Shown here piece by piece: positions 19,370 to 27,946 of a DNA stretch of 56,689 nucleotides. Source of the stretch: an uncultured Prochlorococcus sp. (GTDB lineage: Bacteria; Cyanobacteriota; Cyanobacteriia; PCC-6307; Cyanobiaceae); the NCBI GenBank assembly GCA_902525585.1, contig CABZHQ010000008.1, positions 1 through 56,689 on the forward strand, read 5' to 3'. Every line of letters begins with the position of its first letter. Positions within the stretch are counted from its first letter, which is position 1. The translations under genes and the position numbers were made by a program. Under the pieces are notes generated by a model that ran no database searches, was not told where the DNA came from, and worked only from the letters and a program-made list of their open reading frames with translations.

Positions 19370-19630
19370 TTATTTACTTAATTTAGGATTCGTTGGATCT
19401 GGTAATAAGAAAGGAGGAGCATCATTTAAGGATGATTCACCATAAGTTTCATATTCTCTATATCCACCCATTTTTCCATTTGTTTTCATTAAAGCACTCA
19501 CGAAGGCAAGTAGTAAGAAAACAGTAGGAGCTCCAATTATTAATGCAGCACCAAATAGATATCCAACAATAAATTCTGGAAAACTATGATTTCCTAAAAA
19601 TTCATGAGTGCCTAAAAGAAAATCAAACAT
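19370..19630 (-). CDS. Small membrane protein, hypothetical
   Basis: Not recognised. The 86-residue product has one clear hydrophobic segment (about residues 20-48, FIVGYLFGAALIIGAPTVFL), preceded by an aromatic/His-containing N-terminus and followed by a polar tail rich in Gly, Tyr and Pro (YREYETYGE, FLLPDPTNPKLSK). The composition suggests a small thylakoid or plasma-membrane protein. It lies about 80 bases upstream of tatC on the same strand and could be co-transcribed with it. Photosynthetic-complex subunits often look like this, but nothing identifies one. Confidence 0.7.
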   Translation of the reverse strand: MFDFLLGTHEFLGNHSFPEFIVGYLFGAALIIGAPTVFLLLAFVSALMKTNGKMGGYREYETYGESSLNDAPPFLLPDPTNPKLSK

Positions 19631-19661
19631 TTAGATTTTAAAAATTTTTTTTTATTATAAA

Positions 19662-21386
19662 CTAAATTACTGTTTTAAGATTTTTTTTAATGTAATCTTC
19701 TCCTCTTGTAGGATTTCCCCAAATAATTTCTCCATTTTTAAAGGAAACGCAACCCGGTCCTCCATTTTTGATTTTTTGCAAATCTTTAATCTTTACTAAA
19801 TTAATTGGAACTTTAATGTTTCTTTTTGCCTTACTAAATAAAGCAGCTAAATCTGCAGCTATTTGAAGATCTTGTTCAGATGCTACTTGAGATGAAGACT
19901 TCAAAACTACATGACTGCCTGGTGATTCCTGTGCATGAAACCATAAATCGCCTTTTTTTGAGAACTTAAAGCTTATTAAGTCATTTTGCCTCATATTTCG
20001 ACCTACCTGAAGCTTTAATCCTGTTGGTGTGTCAACTTGAATTGGTGAAGACTCTATCTCATATGTACTTTTCTGATCTTCTCTTTGCTTCTTGATATTG
20101 ATATTAAACTCGTTACAAATTTCTTCCATAATTTCTTCTAGTAATTTGATTCTCATAAAAAGTTTTTCATGATTTAAAGAATTTAAATTTTCTAGAAGAG
20201 TAGTGAATTCTTCTAATCTCTCTAAATTTGTTTTGTAAATATTTAGTCTTTCTTTTATTAATTCTCTAGATCTCTTTAGTTTTTTTGATTTTTTATATAG
20301 TTTTTGTCCCTTTATAATATCTTGTTTTTTAATTTCATGTGAAGCAAATATATTATCAGCTTTTTCTTTATATATTTCGTAGTTTTCTGATTTTGTAAGA
20401 AGATCATATTGAATATTTAAATTCTTTTTCTCAGTATTGGTCTGTTTAAAAATTATCCCTTCAATTTTCTTTTCCAATAATTCAAGTTTTTTTTGTTTCA
20501 GATGATAATCATAATAATTCTCTAAGCTTGTGCATAAATCAATTTTATTTTCGCAATTAATTTCCTTATCAAAAAACCAAACGCAATAAAAATCTTTGTT
20601 GAATGTAGAAAAGTTAAAGTTATTGTTTTTAAACCTGTTTATCCAAATCTTCCAATTTTTAAATATCTCCTTTAGGTCTGAATTGTTAATGAAATCAATA
20701 TTTTTTTCCATTATTTCTGAATTAACAGTTGCGCTAACAACCTCTAATTGTTTTGTGAGGATAGGGCTTACTCCTTGATAGGTATTTATTAAACTGTATT
20801 TCAAAGACTCAGGTACTATTGAAATTGAGTCTTTCCATGATTGAAAGGACTCATCTTCTCTAGGTTGTTTTTTGAGATTGACTGGAGGGCCAGAATAAAT
20901 CGATCCTGTTGAAATTGTTCTAAAACTAGATTGACTTGATTTAATTTGTTTGCCAACGGCAATTATTTTATGTTTATTATCCAGATAAAAAATATTACTA
21001 TGTTTTCCCATTAATTCAAAAATTAAATACTTATTAATTTCATCTCCAGGTTTTTTCGCAAAACTAAATTTTATAACTCTCTCGAAATCATCTTGATCAA
21101 TCGAAATTAAAGCCATATACTTTAATCCGTATCTTATTTGTTTGGAAAGTGTGCTTTCTCTCCCAATCTTTTCTGGCTTATTTATCTTTAGTATTCTTGG
21201 AGAGTCTCCATTCCATGAAACTTCTAACCATGTTTGAGAATCAACTCCTCTGAAACATAACTGAATTGTATTAGGCTCTGGTTGTTGGGCAGTCTCAAAC
21301 TTTGTAGGTAAGATGTTCTTTGTTAAATAATGCAAGACAGATCTAATAGATGTAATATCCATTATCTGTGGAACACCTTTTTGCAT
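19662..21386 (-). CDS. NFACT-family protein (RqcH / fibronectin-binding-like)
   Basis: The 574-residue product has the NFACT layout: an N-terminal NFACT-N domain to about 230 (with GKHSNIFYLD around 128-137), a long coiled-coil middle rich in Lys/Glu/Leu at about 290-430, and the C-terminal NFACT-R domain with SPIQVDTPTGLKLQVGRNMRQND, WFHAQESPGSHVVLK and the end GPGCVSFKNGEIIWGNP. The family includes bacterial RqcH and eukaryotic Rqc2, which add C-terminal Ala tails to stalled peptides on 50S ribosomal subunits. At the usual Asp-Arg pair of NFACT-N I read Glu-Arg (in DFERVIKF). Older annotation calls such proteins fibronectin-binding. Confidence 0.85.
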   Translation of the reverse strand: MQKGVPQIMDITSIRSVLHYLTKNILPTKFETAQQPEPNTIQLCFRGVDSQTWLEVSWNGDSPRILKINKPEKIGRESTLSKQIRYGLKYMALISIDQDDFERVIKFSFAKKPGDEINKYLIFELMGKHSNIFYLDNKHKIIAVGKQIKSSQSSFRTISTGSIYSGPPVNLKKQPREDESFQSWKDSISIVPESLKYSLINTYQGVSPILTKQLEVVSATVNSEIMEKNIDFINNSDLKEIFKNWKIWINRFKNNNFNFSTFNKDFYCVWFFDKEINCENKIDLCTSLENYYDYHLKQKKLELLEKKIEGIIFKQTNTEKKNLNIQYDLLTKSENYEIYKEKADNIFASHEIKKQDIIKGQKLYKKSKKLKRSRELIKERLNIYKTNLERLEEFTTLLENLNSLNHEKLFMRIKLLEEIMEEICNEFNINIKKQREDQKSTYEIESSPIQVDTPTGLKLQVGRNMRQNDLISFKFSKKGDLWFHAQESPGSHVVLKSSSQVASEQDLQIAADLAALFSKAKRNIKVPINLVKIKDLQKIKNGGPGCVSFKNGEIIWGNPTRGEDYIKKNLKTVI

Positions 21387-21435
21387 TATTCCTTTTTAAT
21401 TCACAAGATGTCTATTTTACTGTAAAAAATTTAAT

Positions 21436-21990
21436 ATGAAAAATCAAAAAAAACTTATTATCCTTACTGGACCCAGCGGGGTGGGTAAAGGAACAGTTGT
21501 TAAAGAAATATTAGGTAAAGAAAAAAATTTTTGGCTTTCAATATCTGCAACTACTAGAGAACCTAGAGAGGGAGAGAAGGACGGAGAAAATTATTATTTC
21601 TTAAACCAAGAAAAGTTTAAAGAAATGATTGAACAAAACCTTTTTCTTGAATGGGCTCAATTTGCTGGGAATTACTATGGAACGCCTTTGTCTTCTGTTA
21701 ATGAGAAAATAAAAAAGGGATTTACCGTACTACTTGAAATTGAAGTAGAGGGTGCAAGGCAAATAAAAAATAAGTTTCCTAATTCACAGTCAATATTTTT
21801 ACTTCCTCCGGATAAAGAAGAGTTAGAGAGAAGAATAAGAAATAGAGGTACAGAGAAAGAAGAGGCAATTAAAGAAAGACTCTCAAGGGCAAATTATGAG
21901 ATTTCAGTATCAAATGAGTTTGATATTACATTAACAAATCATAATGTTGATGAAACGGCAAAAAAAATAATCAAGTTAATAAAAACTTGA
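21436..21990 (+). CDS. gmk: Guanylate kinase
   Basis: Phosphorylates GMP to GDP with ATP. The 184-residue product has the P-loop GPSGVGKG at residues 12-19, the GMP-binding signature ISATTREPREGEKDGENYYF around 37-56 and the lid region RIRNRGTEKEEAIKERL. It is divergent from the NFACT gene and ends in a terminator hairpin that includes its TGA. Confidence 0.96.
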   Translation: MKNQKKLIILTGPSGVGKGTVVKEILGKEKNFWLSISATTREPREGEKDGENYYFLNQEKFKEMIEQNLFLEWAQFAGNYYGTPLSSVNEKIKKGFTVLLEIEVEGARQIKNKFPNSQSIFLLPPDKEELERRIRNRGTEKEEAIKERLSRANYEISVSNEFDITLTNHNVDETAKKIIKLIKT

Positions 21991-21998
21991 TTATTTTC
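21966..21998 (+). terminator. Intrinsic terminator of gmk containing its stop codon
   Basis: A perfect 12-base-pair inverted repeat (21966-21977 with 21984-21995) has a six-base loop (AATAAA), and T residues continue to 21997. The right arm contains the gmk TGA (21988-21990). It lies 7 bases before the end of convergent psaJ. Confidence 0.75.
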
Positions 21999-22004
21999 TA
22001 TTTA

Positions 22005-22139
22005 TCAACTCATTGGATGGAATAGTAAATCAGGGAAAAACCTATTAAATTCAATAATTATTCCAGCTGTAAGGCTTAGCCAAATTGCTGCTACCACTGG
22101 AGCGGATCTTACAAATTTTGTGTTTAGAATTTTGAACAT
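22005..22139 (-). CDS. psaJ: Photosystem I subunit IX (PsaJ)
   Basis: A 44-residue product starts [20 protein letters not shown] and ends [11 protein letters not shown]. The single membrane helix (residues 13-31) and the [10 protein letters not shown] motif are characteristic of PsaJ, which sits beside PsaF at the edge of photosystem I. It lies 25 bases downstream of psaF, the conserved psaFJ arrangement. Confidence 0.95.
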   Translation of the reverse strand: MFKILNTKFVRSAPVVAAIWLSLTAGIIIEFNRFFPDLLFHPMS

Positions 22140-22164
22140 TTGTTTTATGAAAGTTTTAGGATGT

Positions 22165-22719
22165 TTAGCGAGGACCATTAAGTGTAATATTGTTGTCTTT
22201 CTCTCTTAAATCTCCATTTCTACCTTGCTTATTAGCAAGAAGAGGCCATTGGGCTCCTTTTACAAGACATTTTCTGGCTAAGTCTAGGTCAATAATGATC
22301 TCAAGATCTGCTGGATTCTTAGTCTTTTTTGATTCAATGAGATACTCTCTTCCTGACCAACCTATAATTCCAGCAATGTAAATGAATAATACTCCGGGAA
22401 TAAGTAAATCTCCTTCATGACCTCTATTTAGAAGGGCCCCCCATGGCTCAAGAGGAGGTCCAATTATTAAATGAGGAAGACCATCATCTCCGCATGATGC
22501 TTTTCCATATCTTTCAAATCTTGCTATGTCTTTTTGAGTAGTTGCAGAATTTGCTCTCTCAATGAATTTAGGATTTTCAGAGCATTTTGTGAGGGCTGAA
22601 GCGGTATATTCTGTGCCGGCTCTATCTGCGTTTAAGGCTGGCCCATTTGCAGCTAGAGCAATTGGAGTAATTCCGAGGAACAGAAAAACTGAGGTTATGA
22701 TTGAAAAAAAGAATTTCAT
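22165..22719 (-). CDS. psaF: Photosystem I subunit III (PsaF)
   Basis: Lumen-facing PSI subunit, 184 residues from the ATG at 22719; the open frame extends to a TTG at 22728 but the ATG gives a clean signal peptide ([16 protein letters not shown]...ALA, cleavage after about residue 23). The mature part has two conserved cysteines (TKCSEN and [13 protein letters not shown]), the helix [17 protein letters not shown] and the stromal end [17 protein letters not shown], all PsaF hallmarks. It is divergent from tsaD. Confidence 0.96.
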   Translation of the reverse strand: MKFFFSIITSVFLFLGITPIALAANGPALNADRAGTEYTASALTKCSENPKFIERANSATTQKDIARFERYGKASCGDDGLPHLIIGPPLEPWGALLNRGHEGDLLIPGVLFIYIAGIIGWSGREYLIESKKTKNPADLEIIIDLDLARKCLVKGAQWPLLANKQGRNGDLREKDNNITLNGPR

Positions 22720-22793
22720 AAGTTGCAATCTTTAATTCCTTAAAGTGTGTTAAGTAAGAAATTAATATTAAAATAGAACAAGTTGAATCAAAA

Positions 22794-23864
22794 ATGCATA
22801 AAGTTTTAGCTATTGAAACAAGTTGTGATGAGACATCTGTCTCAATAGTTTCTAATATTGGCGATACTTTCAAAATACATTCAAATATAATTGCCTCTCA
22901 AATTGAAGATCATTCAAAGTGGGGAGGAGTTGTTCCTGAACTTGCAGCTAGAAAGCATTTAGAATTATTACCTTATGTTTTAGATAAGGCTCTAGAAGAA
23001 GCAAAAATTAAAATTGAGGAAGTTGATTATATTGCGTCAACTGTAGCTCCTGGATTAGTTGGTTGTTTACGAGTTGGCTCTATAACTGCAAGATCACTTT
23101 GCATGTTACATTCAAAGCCATTTTTGGGTATTCATCATTTAGAAGGGCATTTATCTTCAATTCTATTTTCTGAGAACTATCCAAAAAAATCTTTTCTCAC
23201 ATTACTTGTTAGTGGTGGACACACTGAATTGATAAAGGTTAATGATAGAAGAGTAATGCAAAGACTTGGGAAAAGTTTTGATGATGCTGCAGGAGAAGCA
23301 TTTGATAAAGTTGGACGATTACTAGGCCTAAGTTATCCTGGGGGACCGGAAATTGAAAAGGCAGCTAAGAATGGGGATCCAAAGAAATTCAATTTACCAA
23401 AATGTAGGATTTCTGATAAAAAAGGTGGATTTCTTAAATATGACTTCTCTTTTAGTGGTCTAAAAACTGCTGTATTAAGACTAGTTGAAAAAATAAATTT
23501 AGATGGAAAGACAGTCCCAGTTCCTGATATTGCAGCTAGCTTTGAGAGAGTAGTAGCAGAGGTCTTGGTAGAGAGAACTATAAGATGTGCAAAAGATCAT
23601 TGCTTGGATAATGTTGTTGTTGTTGGTGGAGTAGCCGCTAATAATACATTAAGAAAAATGATGATTAGTGAAGCTAGTAAAAAATCTATTAAAGTTCATT
23701 TAGCTCCTCTTAATCTTTGTACAGATAATGCGGCGATGATTGGAGCTGCGGCTTTGTTCAGGATCAAATTTAAAGATCATTTAAGTTCTCTTAAATTAGG
23801 TGTTTCAGGAAGACTATCAATCGAACAAGCAAATTCCCTTTATAAAGAAAATCCTCCTTTCTAA
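22794..23864 (+). CDS. tsaD: tRNA N6-adenosine threonylcarbamoyltransferase
   Basis: Transfers the threonylcarbamoyl group to A37 of ANN-decoding tRNAs, working with TsaB, TsaE and TsaC. The 356-residue product shows the ASKHA phosphate loop ETSCDETSVS (8-17), the metal-binding H115 and H119 in HHLEGH, SGGHTEL, GGPEIEKAA, GGVAANNTLR and the late Asp in CTDNAAM. Earlier called gcp or O-sialoglycoprotein endopeptidase. An hli gene follows after 5 bases. Confidence 0.96.
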   Translation: MHKVLAIETSCDETSVSIVSNIGDTFKIHSNIIASQIEDHSKWGGVVPELAARKHLELLPYVLDKALEEAKIKIEEVDYIASTVAPGLVGCLRVGSITARSLCMLHSKPFLGIHHLEGHLSSILFSENYPKKSFLTLLVSGGHTELIKVNDRRVMQRLGKSFDDAAGEAFDKVGRLLGLSYPGGPEIEKAAKNGDPKKFNLPKCRISDKKGGFLKYDFSFSGLKTAVLRLVEKINLDGKTVPVPDIAASFERVVAEVLVERTIRCAKDHCLDNVVVVGGVAANNTLRKMMISEASKKSIKVHLAPLNLCTDNAAMIGAAALFRIKFKDHLSSLKLGVSGRLSIEQANSLYKENPPF

Positions 23865-23869
23865 GTCCA

Positions 23870-24046
23870 ATGAACAATCAACCTAAAATTGAGGTTAAAG
23901 AAACAAAAAACTTCGTTGATAAAAAGGAACTAAATTTATGGAAAAGGGGTTTTACCCCTCAAGCTGAGATATGGAACGGAAGGATGGCAACTGTTGGTAT
24001 AGGAATAATTTTTATTATTATTGCTCTAATAAGTCAATTTTCTTAA
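23870..24046 (+). CDS. High-light-inducible protein (Hli / CAB-like)
   Basis: An ATG at 23870 opens a 58-codon frame. A basic N-terminal half leads into one membrane helix with the chlorophyll-binding signature A-E-I-W-N-G-R-M-A (about residues 32-40), matching the ExxNGRxAM consensus of Hli/Scp proteins and LHC helices. These thylakoid proteins bind chlorophyll and protect photosystem assembly intermediates under high light. It starts 5 bases after tsaD, so it is probably in the same transcript, although a separate promoter inside tsaD is possible. Which hli subgroup it belongs to is not clear. Confidence 0.9.
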   Translation: MNNQPKIEVKETKNFVDKKELNLWKRGFTPQAEIWNGRMATVGIGIIFIIIALISQFS

Positions 24047-24211
24047 AAAAGATCAAATTTATTTGGATTAAAAGTAGTTTTGAGAGATTTGATAAAATTT
24101 AGTTCTATCTATCTCATAAATTAAATTAAAAAGTTATTCCATTTAATGGACTTGAGTTAAGATTATTGATTTAATCAAAATAATAAGTATTTTTATTATT
24201 TGTAATTTTAT

Positions 24212-25417
24212 ATGACGCCTGAAAGGCTTGGATTACTTTGGGGAATAACTGTATTTGCAGGAGCTTGTGCTCGATTATTTTCTTCTTTTACAGGATTCCC
24301 AAGTGTTGTTATTTTATTGCTTTCTGGATTATGCATCGGTAGATCAGGTCTTGGTCTGGTTGAGCCTCTAGATCTCGGACAAGGGCTTGAAACTATTGTG
24401 GGGCTTCTAGTCTGTTTGGTTCTGTTTGAAGGTGGACTAAATTTAAAACTGCCTGAGGGGAATATAAGAAATACTGTTTTGAAAATTTCATTGGTAAGAC
24501 TTTTTATTTCATTATCAGCTGGAATTTTTATTGCTCATTGGCTGGCAGGTCTCTCATGGCAAGTTGCAGGGATATATAGTGCCATAGTTCTAGCTACTGG
24601 ACCAACAGTTGTCTCTCCATTAGTGGAACAAATAAAATTAGCTTCCCCTCTCTCGGAAGTTTTGAAAGCTGAGGGATTATTGCTTGAACCAATAGGAGCA
24701 GTACTAGCATTACTGCTTTTAGAATTTACTTTAGGGGACCTCCATGGGATTAACGATGTATTTATAGCATTAATGCAAAGGTTAGGTGGAGGAGTCTTAA
24801 TCGGATTAACTACAGGTTGGTTACTATCAGAAATTTTAAAGAAAATAAAAAATGATGCCTCATTTGGTATTGAGCTTCAAGTTACACTTGGATTTATTTT
24901 CCTAGTGTATGGAATTTGTGAATATTTTTTACCAGAATCAGGATTACCTGCTTCTGTCGCGGCAGGTTTTATTGTTGGCAAAAGAGAAGTTATAGATAAG
25001 GAGAGATTGGATAATCTAATAGGTGAATTAGCTCAATTGGCAATAACAGTTCTTTTCCCTCTTTTGGCCGCAGACGTTTCCTGGGGTGAATTAAGTCCGC
25101 TTGGCTGGGGAGGGGTTGTTTGCGTTTTTATGTTGATGATAATTGTTCGGCCTATCGCTATCTGGATAGCAACAATTGGAAGAGAATTAAACTTAAAAGA
25201 AAAAATATTTTTAGCCTGGTTAGCCCCAAGAGGTATTGTTACTGCTGCAGTAGCTTCTCTTTTTTCTATCAGATTAGAGCAGGCTGGGATCCTTGGGGCT
25301 GGCCGTCTCCAAGGTTTAGTTTTTCTCACTATTTTGATGACAGTAGGAATCCAAGGTCTTTCTGCTAAACCTTTAGCGAATAGGCTTGAATTAGGTCAAA
25401 AAAATAATTTAAATTAA
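24212..25417 (+). CDS. Monovalent cation/proton antiporter (CPA family)
   Basis: The 401-residue product is almost entirely hydrophobic, with about 12 membrane helices, and has the CPA pattern LVLFEGGLNL, ATGPTVVSPLV and EGLLLEPIGAVLALL. It resembles the sodium/proton NhaP-like group whose related members read EGxLxDPIGA; here Asp is replaced by Glu. There is no C-terminal TrkA-N domain. Likely role is pH and Na+ or K+ homeostasis in the plasma or thylakoid membrane. The gene overlaps gltX by four bases, tail to tail. Confidence 0.85.
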   Translation: MTPERLGLLWGITVFAGACARLFSSFTGFPSVVILLLSGLCIGRSGLGLVEPLDLGQGLETIVGLLVCLVLFEGGLNLKLPEGNIRNTVLKISLVRLFISLSAGIFIAHWLAGLSWQVAGIYSAIVLATGPTVVSPLVEQIKLASPLSEVLKAEGLLLEPIGAVLALLLLEFTLGDLHGINDVFIALMQRLGGGVLIGLTTGWLLSEILKKIKNDASFGIELQVTLGFIFLVYGICEYFLPESGLPASVAAGFIVGKREVIDKERLDNLIGELAQLAITVLFPLLAADVSWGELSPLGWGGVVCVFMLMIIVRPIAIWIATIGRELNLKEKIFLAWLAPRGIVTAAVASLFSIRLEQAGILGAGRLQGLVFLTILMTVGIQGLSAKPLANRLELGQKNNLN

Positions 25418-26847
25418 TTAAGACATCTTTCAATTCGAGATATATCAGTTTTACTCTCTGAGAAAAGCTCCCAACTTTGAATTAAATCTGGCCCACTGAG
25501 AGATCCAAAAAAGGCTACTCTTAATGATTTCATTAATATCCCTTTTTTAACGTTATGCATTTTTGAGATTTCGTTAATTATTTCTTTGGCTTTCTCTTTA
25601 TCTAGTTTCATAGTTTTTTGCTCAATTAAATAATTTAAGATTATTTTTAGAGATGATACGCTGACCTTGTTTTCCAGAAAATCTTGACCTTCTTTTTGAA
25701 TTGGAGGTATTAAAAAAAATGGTTTTGATTGATCAATGGCATCTTTTAAAAGAGTCATAGAGTCTCTAAGCAAAATTGCTAATTTATTAGCCCATTCTTG
25801 AGATGGTGCTACCCAACTATTATCATCCCAGTATTTCCTCATAATCTTACTTAACTTTATTGATTCCATATTTTTTATATATTGAGAATTAATCCAATTG
25901 AGTTTTTCCCAATTGAATTTAGCTCCAGCTTTATTTATGTCTGATAAGTCAAAAATGTCAGATATCTCATCAAGTGAAAGTATTTCTTTGTCTGCAGATT
26001 TTGGAGACCAACCTAAAAATGCCATATAGTTCGATAAGGCCTCAGGTAAATATCCCATTTCTCTAAATTCGTCGATTGAAGTAACGCAATCTCTCTTAGA
26101 TAATTTTTTCCCTTCATTATTTAGTATTAGCGGTGTATGTGAAAAAGTTGGCAAATTAAAATTTAATGCTTTGTAAAGCAAGATTTGTTTTGCAGTGTTT
26201 GAGATATGGTCTTCACCCCTTACAACATGTGTAATTTTCATGAAATTATCATCAACTACAACTGCAAGATTATATAAAGGATCTCCAATCTCATATCCAT
26301 TTGCCCTTCTTGACAAAACCAAATCACCACCTAAGTCCTTCCCTTGCCATTTGATTTCACCTCTTATTTGATCTATCCATTTAATTTCAATTTTTTCATC
26401 AATCTTAAACCTTATTACTGAAGTCTTCCCTTGGGATATGAATGTTTCTATTTCTTCTTTTGAAAGACTTCTATGTCTATTATCATGCTTGGGAGGTAAC
26501 CCTTTCTTTTTTTGTTCTTCTCTTAATTCAGAAATTTCATCTTCTGTTGTAAAGCACCTATATGCAGCTCCACATTCCAGAAGCTCTTTAATATAATTTT
26601 TGTGAATCGAAATTCTTTCACTTTGCTTTAAAGGTTCTTCATCCCATTTAAGTCCAAGCCATTTCAAACCCTCTAATATATTTTTTGTATATTCAGATTT
26701 CGATCGAAGAAAATCAGTATCTTCTATTCTAATAAGAAATTTTCCGCCTATTTTTTGTGCATATAACCAGTTAAACAATGCTGTTCGCGCTGTTCCAATA
26801 TGAAATAAACCCGTTGGACTCGGTGCTAGTCTTAAACGTTTTTCCAA
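25414..26847 (-). CDS. gltX: Glutamyl-tRNA synthetase
   Basis: Class I synthetase, 477 residues. HIGH appears as H16-I-G-T in PSPTGLFHIGTAR and KMSKS as KKLSKRD near residue 254. Start is TTG at 26847, placing the HIGH motif at the usual distance. In cyanobacteria the enzyme is generally non-discriminating and charges both tRNA-Glu and tRNA-Gln; its Glu-tRNA also feeds tetrapyrrole synthesis through hemL, present in this window. tRNA-Asp lies 17 bases upstream on the same strand. Confidence 0.96.
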   Translation of the reverse strand: MEKRLRLAPSPTGLFHIGTARTALFNWLYAQKIGGKFLIRIEDTDFLRSKSEYTKNILEGLKWLGLKWDEEPLKQSERISIHKNYIKELLECGAAYRCFTTEDEISELREEQKKKGLPPKHDNRHRSLSKEEIETFISQGKTSVIRFKIDEKIEIKWIDQIRGEIKWQGKDLGGDLVLSRRANGYEIGDPLYNLAVVVDDNFMKITHVVRGEDHISNTAKQILLYKALNFNLPTFSHTPLILNNEGKKLSKRDCVTSIDEFREMGYLPEALSNYMAFLGWSPKSADKEILSLDEISDIFDLSDINKAGAKFNWEKLNWINSQYIKNMESIKLSKIMRKYWDDNSWVAPSQEWANKLAILLRDSMTLLKDAIDQSKPFFLIPPIQKEGQDFLENKVSVSSLKIILNYLIEQKTMKLDKEKAKEIINEISKMHNVKKGILMKSLRVAFFGSLSGPDLIQSWELFSESKTDISRIERCLN

Positions 26848-26864
26848 ATTTCTTTTAGAAAAAA

Positions 26865-26938
26865 CGGGACCGACGGGATTCGAACCCGCAACTTCCGCCG
26901 TGACAGGGCGGTGCTCTAACCAGTTGAACTACGGTCCC
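26865..26938 (-). tRNA. tRNA-Asp (GTC)
   Basis: A complete 74-base cloverleaf on the minus strand begins GGGACCGTAG and ends GGTCCCG, with a 7-base-pair acceptor stem. The anticodon GTC is at 26902-26904 and the T-arm contains GTTCGAATC. CCA is not encoded. Confidence 0.97.
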
Positions 26939-26946
26939 AGAGTTTT

Positions 26947-26966
26947 GTTCTAAATTTATTTAGAAC
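26947..26966. repeat. Perfect 9+9 inverted repeat just upstream of tRNA-Asp
   Basis: GTTCTAAAT, two T residues, then ATTTAGAAC. The hairpin lies 8 bases from the 5' end of tRNA-Asp. Neither strand shows a long T run after it, so it is not a standard terminator; a processing site for the tRNA transcript or a protein site is possible. Confidence 0.55.
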
Positions 26967-27087
26967 TTCATTCTTAAAATTATCAGATCATAATACTTAA
27001 TTTATGGGGTTGTAATAAAAAAAATTTATTAATTTGAGGATTTAAAGAAATAATTAGTTTTTTAACTGCCACAGTGTATTCAACTAT

Positions 27088-27282
27088 TTATTTTTGAGGT
27101 CTAAAACCAGCAGGTTCTATCAACCTAACTTGATTGCCTCTAGCAGTAAATTCTCTGCCTTGGTCACTTTGTACGACAACTCTACCACCAGACTTAACTC
27201 TGATAACTCTTGCACGAACCCATCCTAAAGCTGCTGATTCGAGGACTTTAACTACGTCCCCAGGTTGAAGATCTAACTCCAT
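27088..27282 (-). CDS. Small KOW/SH3-like conserved protein between two tRNA genes
   Basis: A 64-residue product, MELDLQPGDVVKVLES..., is built of short beta-type stretches with alternating Val and Arg (VRARVIRVKSGGRVVVQSD), like a small SH3/KOW-type barrel that could bind RNA. It has only three Lys and one Asn, and about 43% G+C in the coding bases, clearly above its AT-rich surroundings. From memory it fits the 'hyperconserved' small protein described in marine Prochlorococcus and Synechococcus near tRNA genes, but I cannot confirm the identity. It lies between tRNA-Trp (35 bases upstream) and tRNA-Asp. Confidence 0.8.
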   Translation of the reverse strand: MELDLQPGDVVKVLESAALGWVRARVIRVKSGGRVVVQSDQGREFTARGNQVRLIEPAGFRPQK

Positions 27283-27317
27283 CTTATGAAAAAATGATTT
27301 ACATAATGTTGATCAAA

Positions 27318-27390
27318 CGCGTCGTGGAGGACTTGAACCCCCGACATCAGGTTTTGGAGACCTGCGTTCTACCAACTGAACTAACGACGC
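27318..27390 (-). tRNA. tRNA-Trp (CCA)
   Basis: A 73-base cloverleaf on the minus strand begins GCGTCGTTAG and ends ACGACGCG. The anticodon loop reads CTCCAAA with anticodon CCA at 27355-27357; the T-loop is GTTCAAGTC. The 7-base-pair acceptor stem is perfect. It lies 53 bases downstream of rplS on the same strand. Confidence 0.97.
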
Positions 27391-27443
27391 ATTTAAATAA
27401 TTATAAGCGTCTTTGTGACCAATAAGTTGATTAATTTACAACT

Positions 27444-27923
27444 TTATCGATCAAAGCGTTGTTTTACGCGAGTAGCTTTTCCTACTCTATCTCTCAGATA
27501 GAATAACTTAGCTCTTCTTACTTTACCTCTACGTTCAACTTTTAGAGAGGCAACCTGTGGACTATGTAGCATAAATACTCTTTCAACACCTATACCCTGA
27601 AAAATTCTTCTAACTGTAATAGTCTGGTTAATTCCTCCATGTCTTTTTGCTATGACAACGCCTTCATAAGGTTGGACTCTTTCTTTATTACCTTCTGTAA
27701 TTTTCACTCCAACTTTAACAGTGTCACCAACATAAATTTCTGGTAATTCTTTTTTTAATTGTTCGTTTTCAAATTCCTTAATAAGATTGGATGCGCTTAA
27801 GGTTTGCGTAGTCTCAGAAACCGTATTTTTTTCTTTTTGTTCAACTGCTACATCAACTGATGCGTCAGCTTTAATACCGGTTTCTAAATCCTTTTCTTGT
27901 TTCTCTTTGGCCATTTTGGTCAT
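27444..27923 (-). CDS. rplS: 50S ribosomal protein L19
   Basis: L19 at the 30S-50S interface. The core (about residues 46-159: [25 protein letters not shown]...RVKQRFDR) is full-length. It carries an N-terminal extension of about 45 residues rich in Lys, Glu, Thr and Ser that E. coli L19 (115 residues) lacks; similar extensions occur in cyanobacterial L19. Two ATGs (residues 1 and 4) are possible starts. Confidence 0.96.
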   Translation of the reverse strand: MTKMAKEKQEKDLETGIKADASVDVAVEQKEKNTVSETTQTLSASNLIKEFENEQLKKELPEIYVGDTVKVGVKITEGNKERVQPYEGVVIAKRHGGINQTITVRRIFQGIGVERVFMLHSPQVASLKVERRGKVRRAKLFYLRDRVGKATRVKQRFDR

Positions 27924-27946
27924 TATTATCCTACAAGTTTTATATC

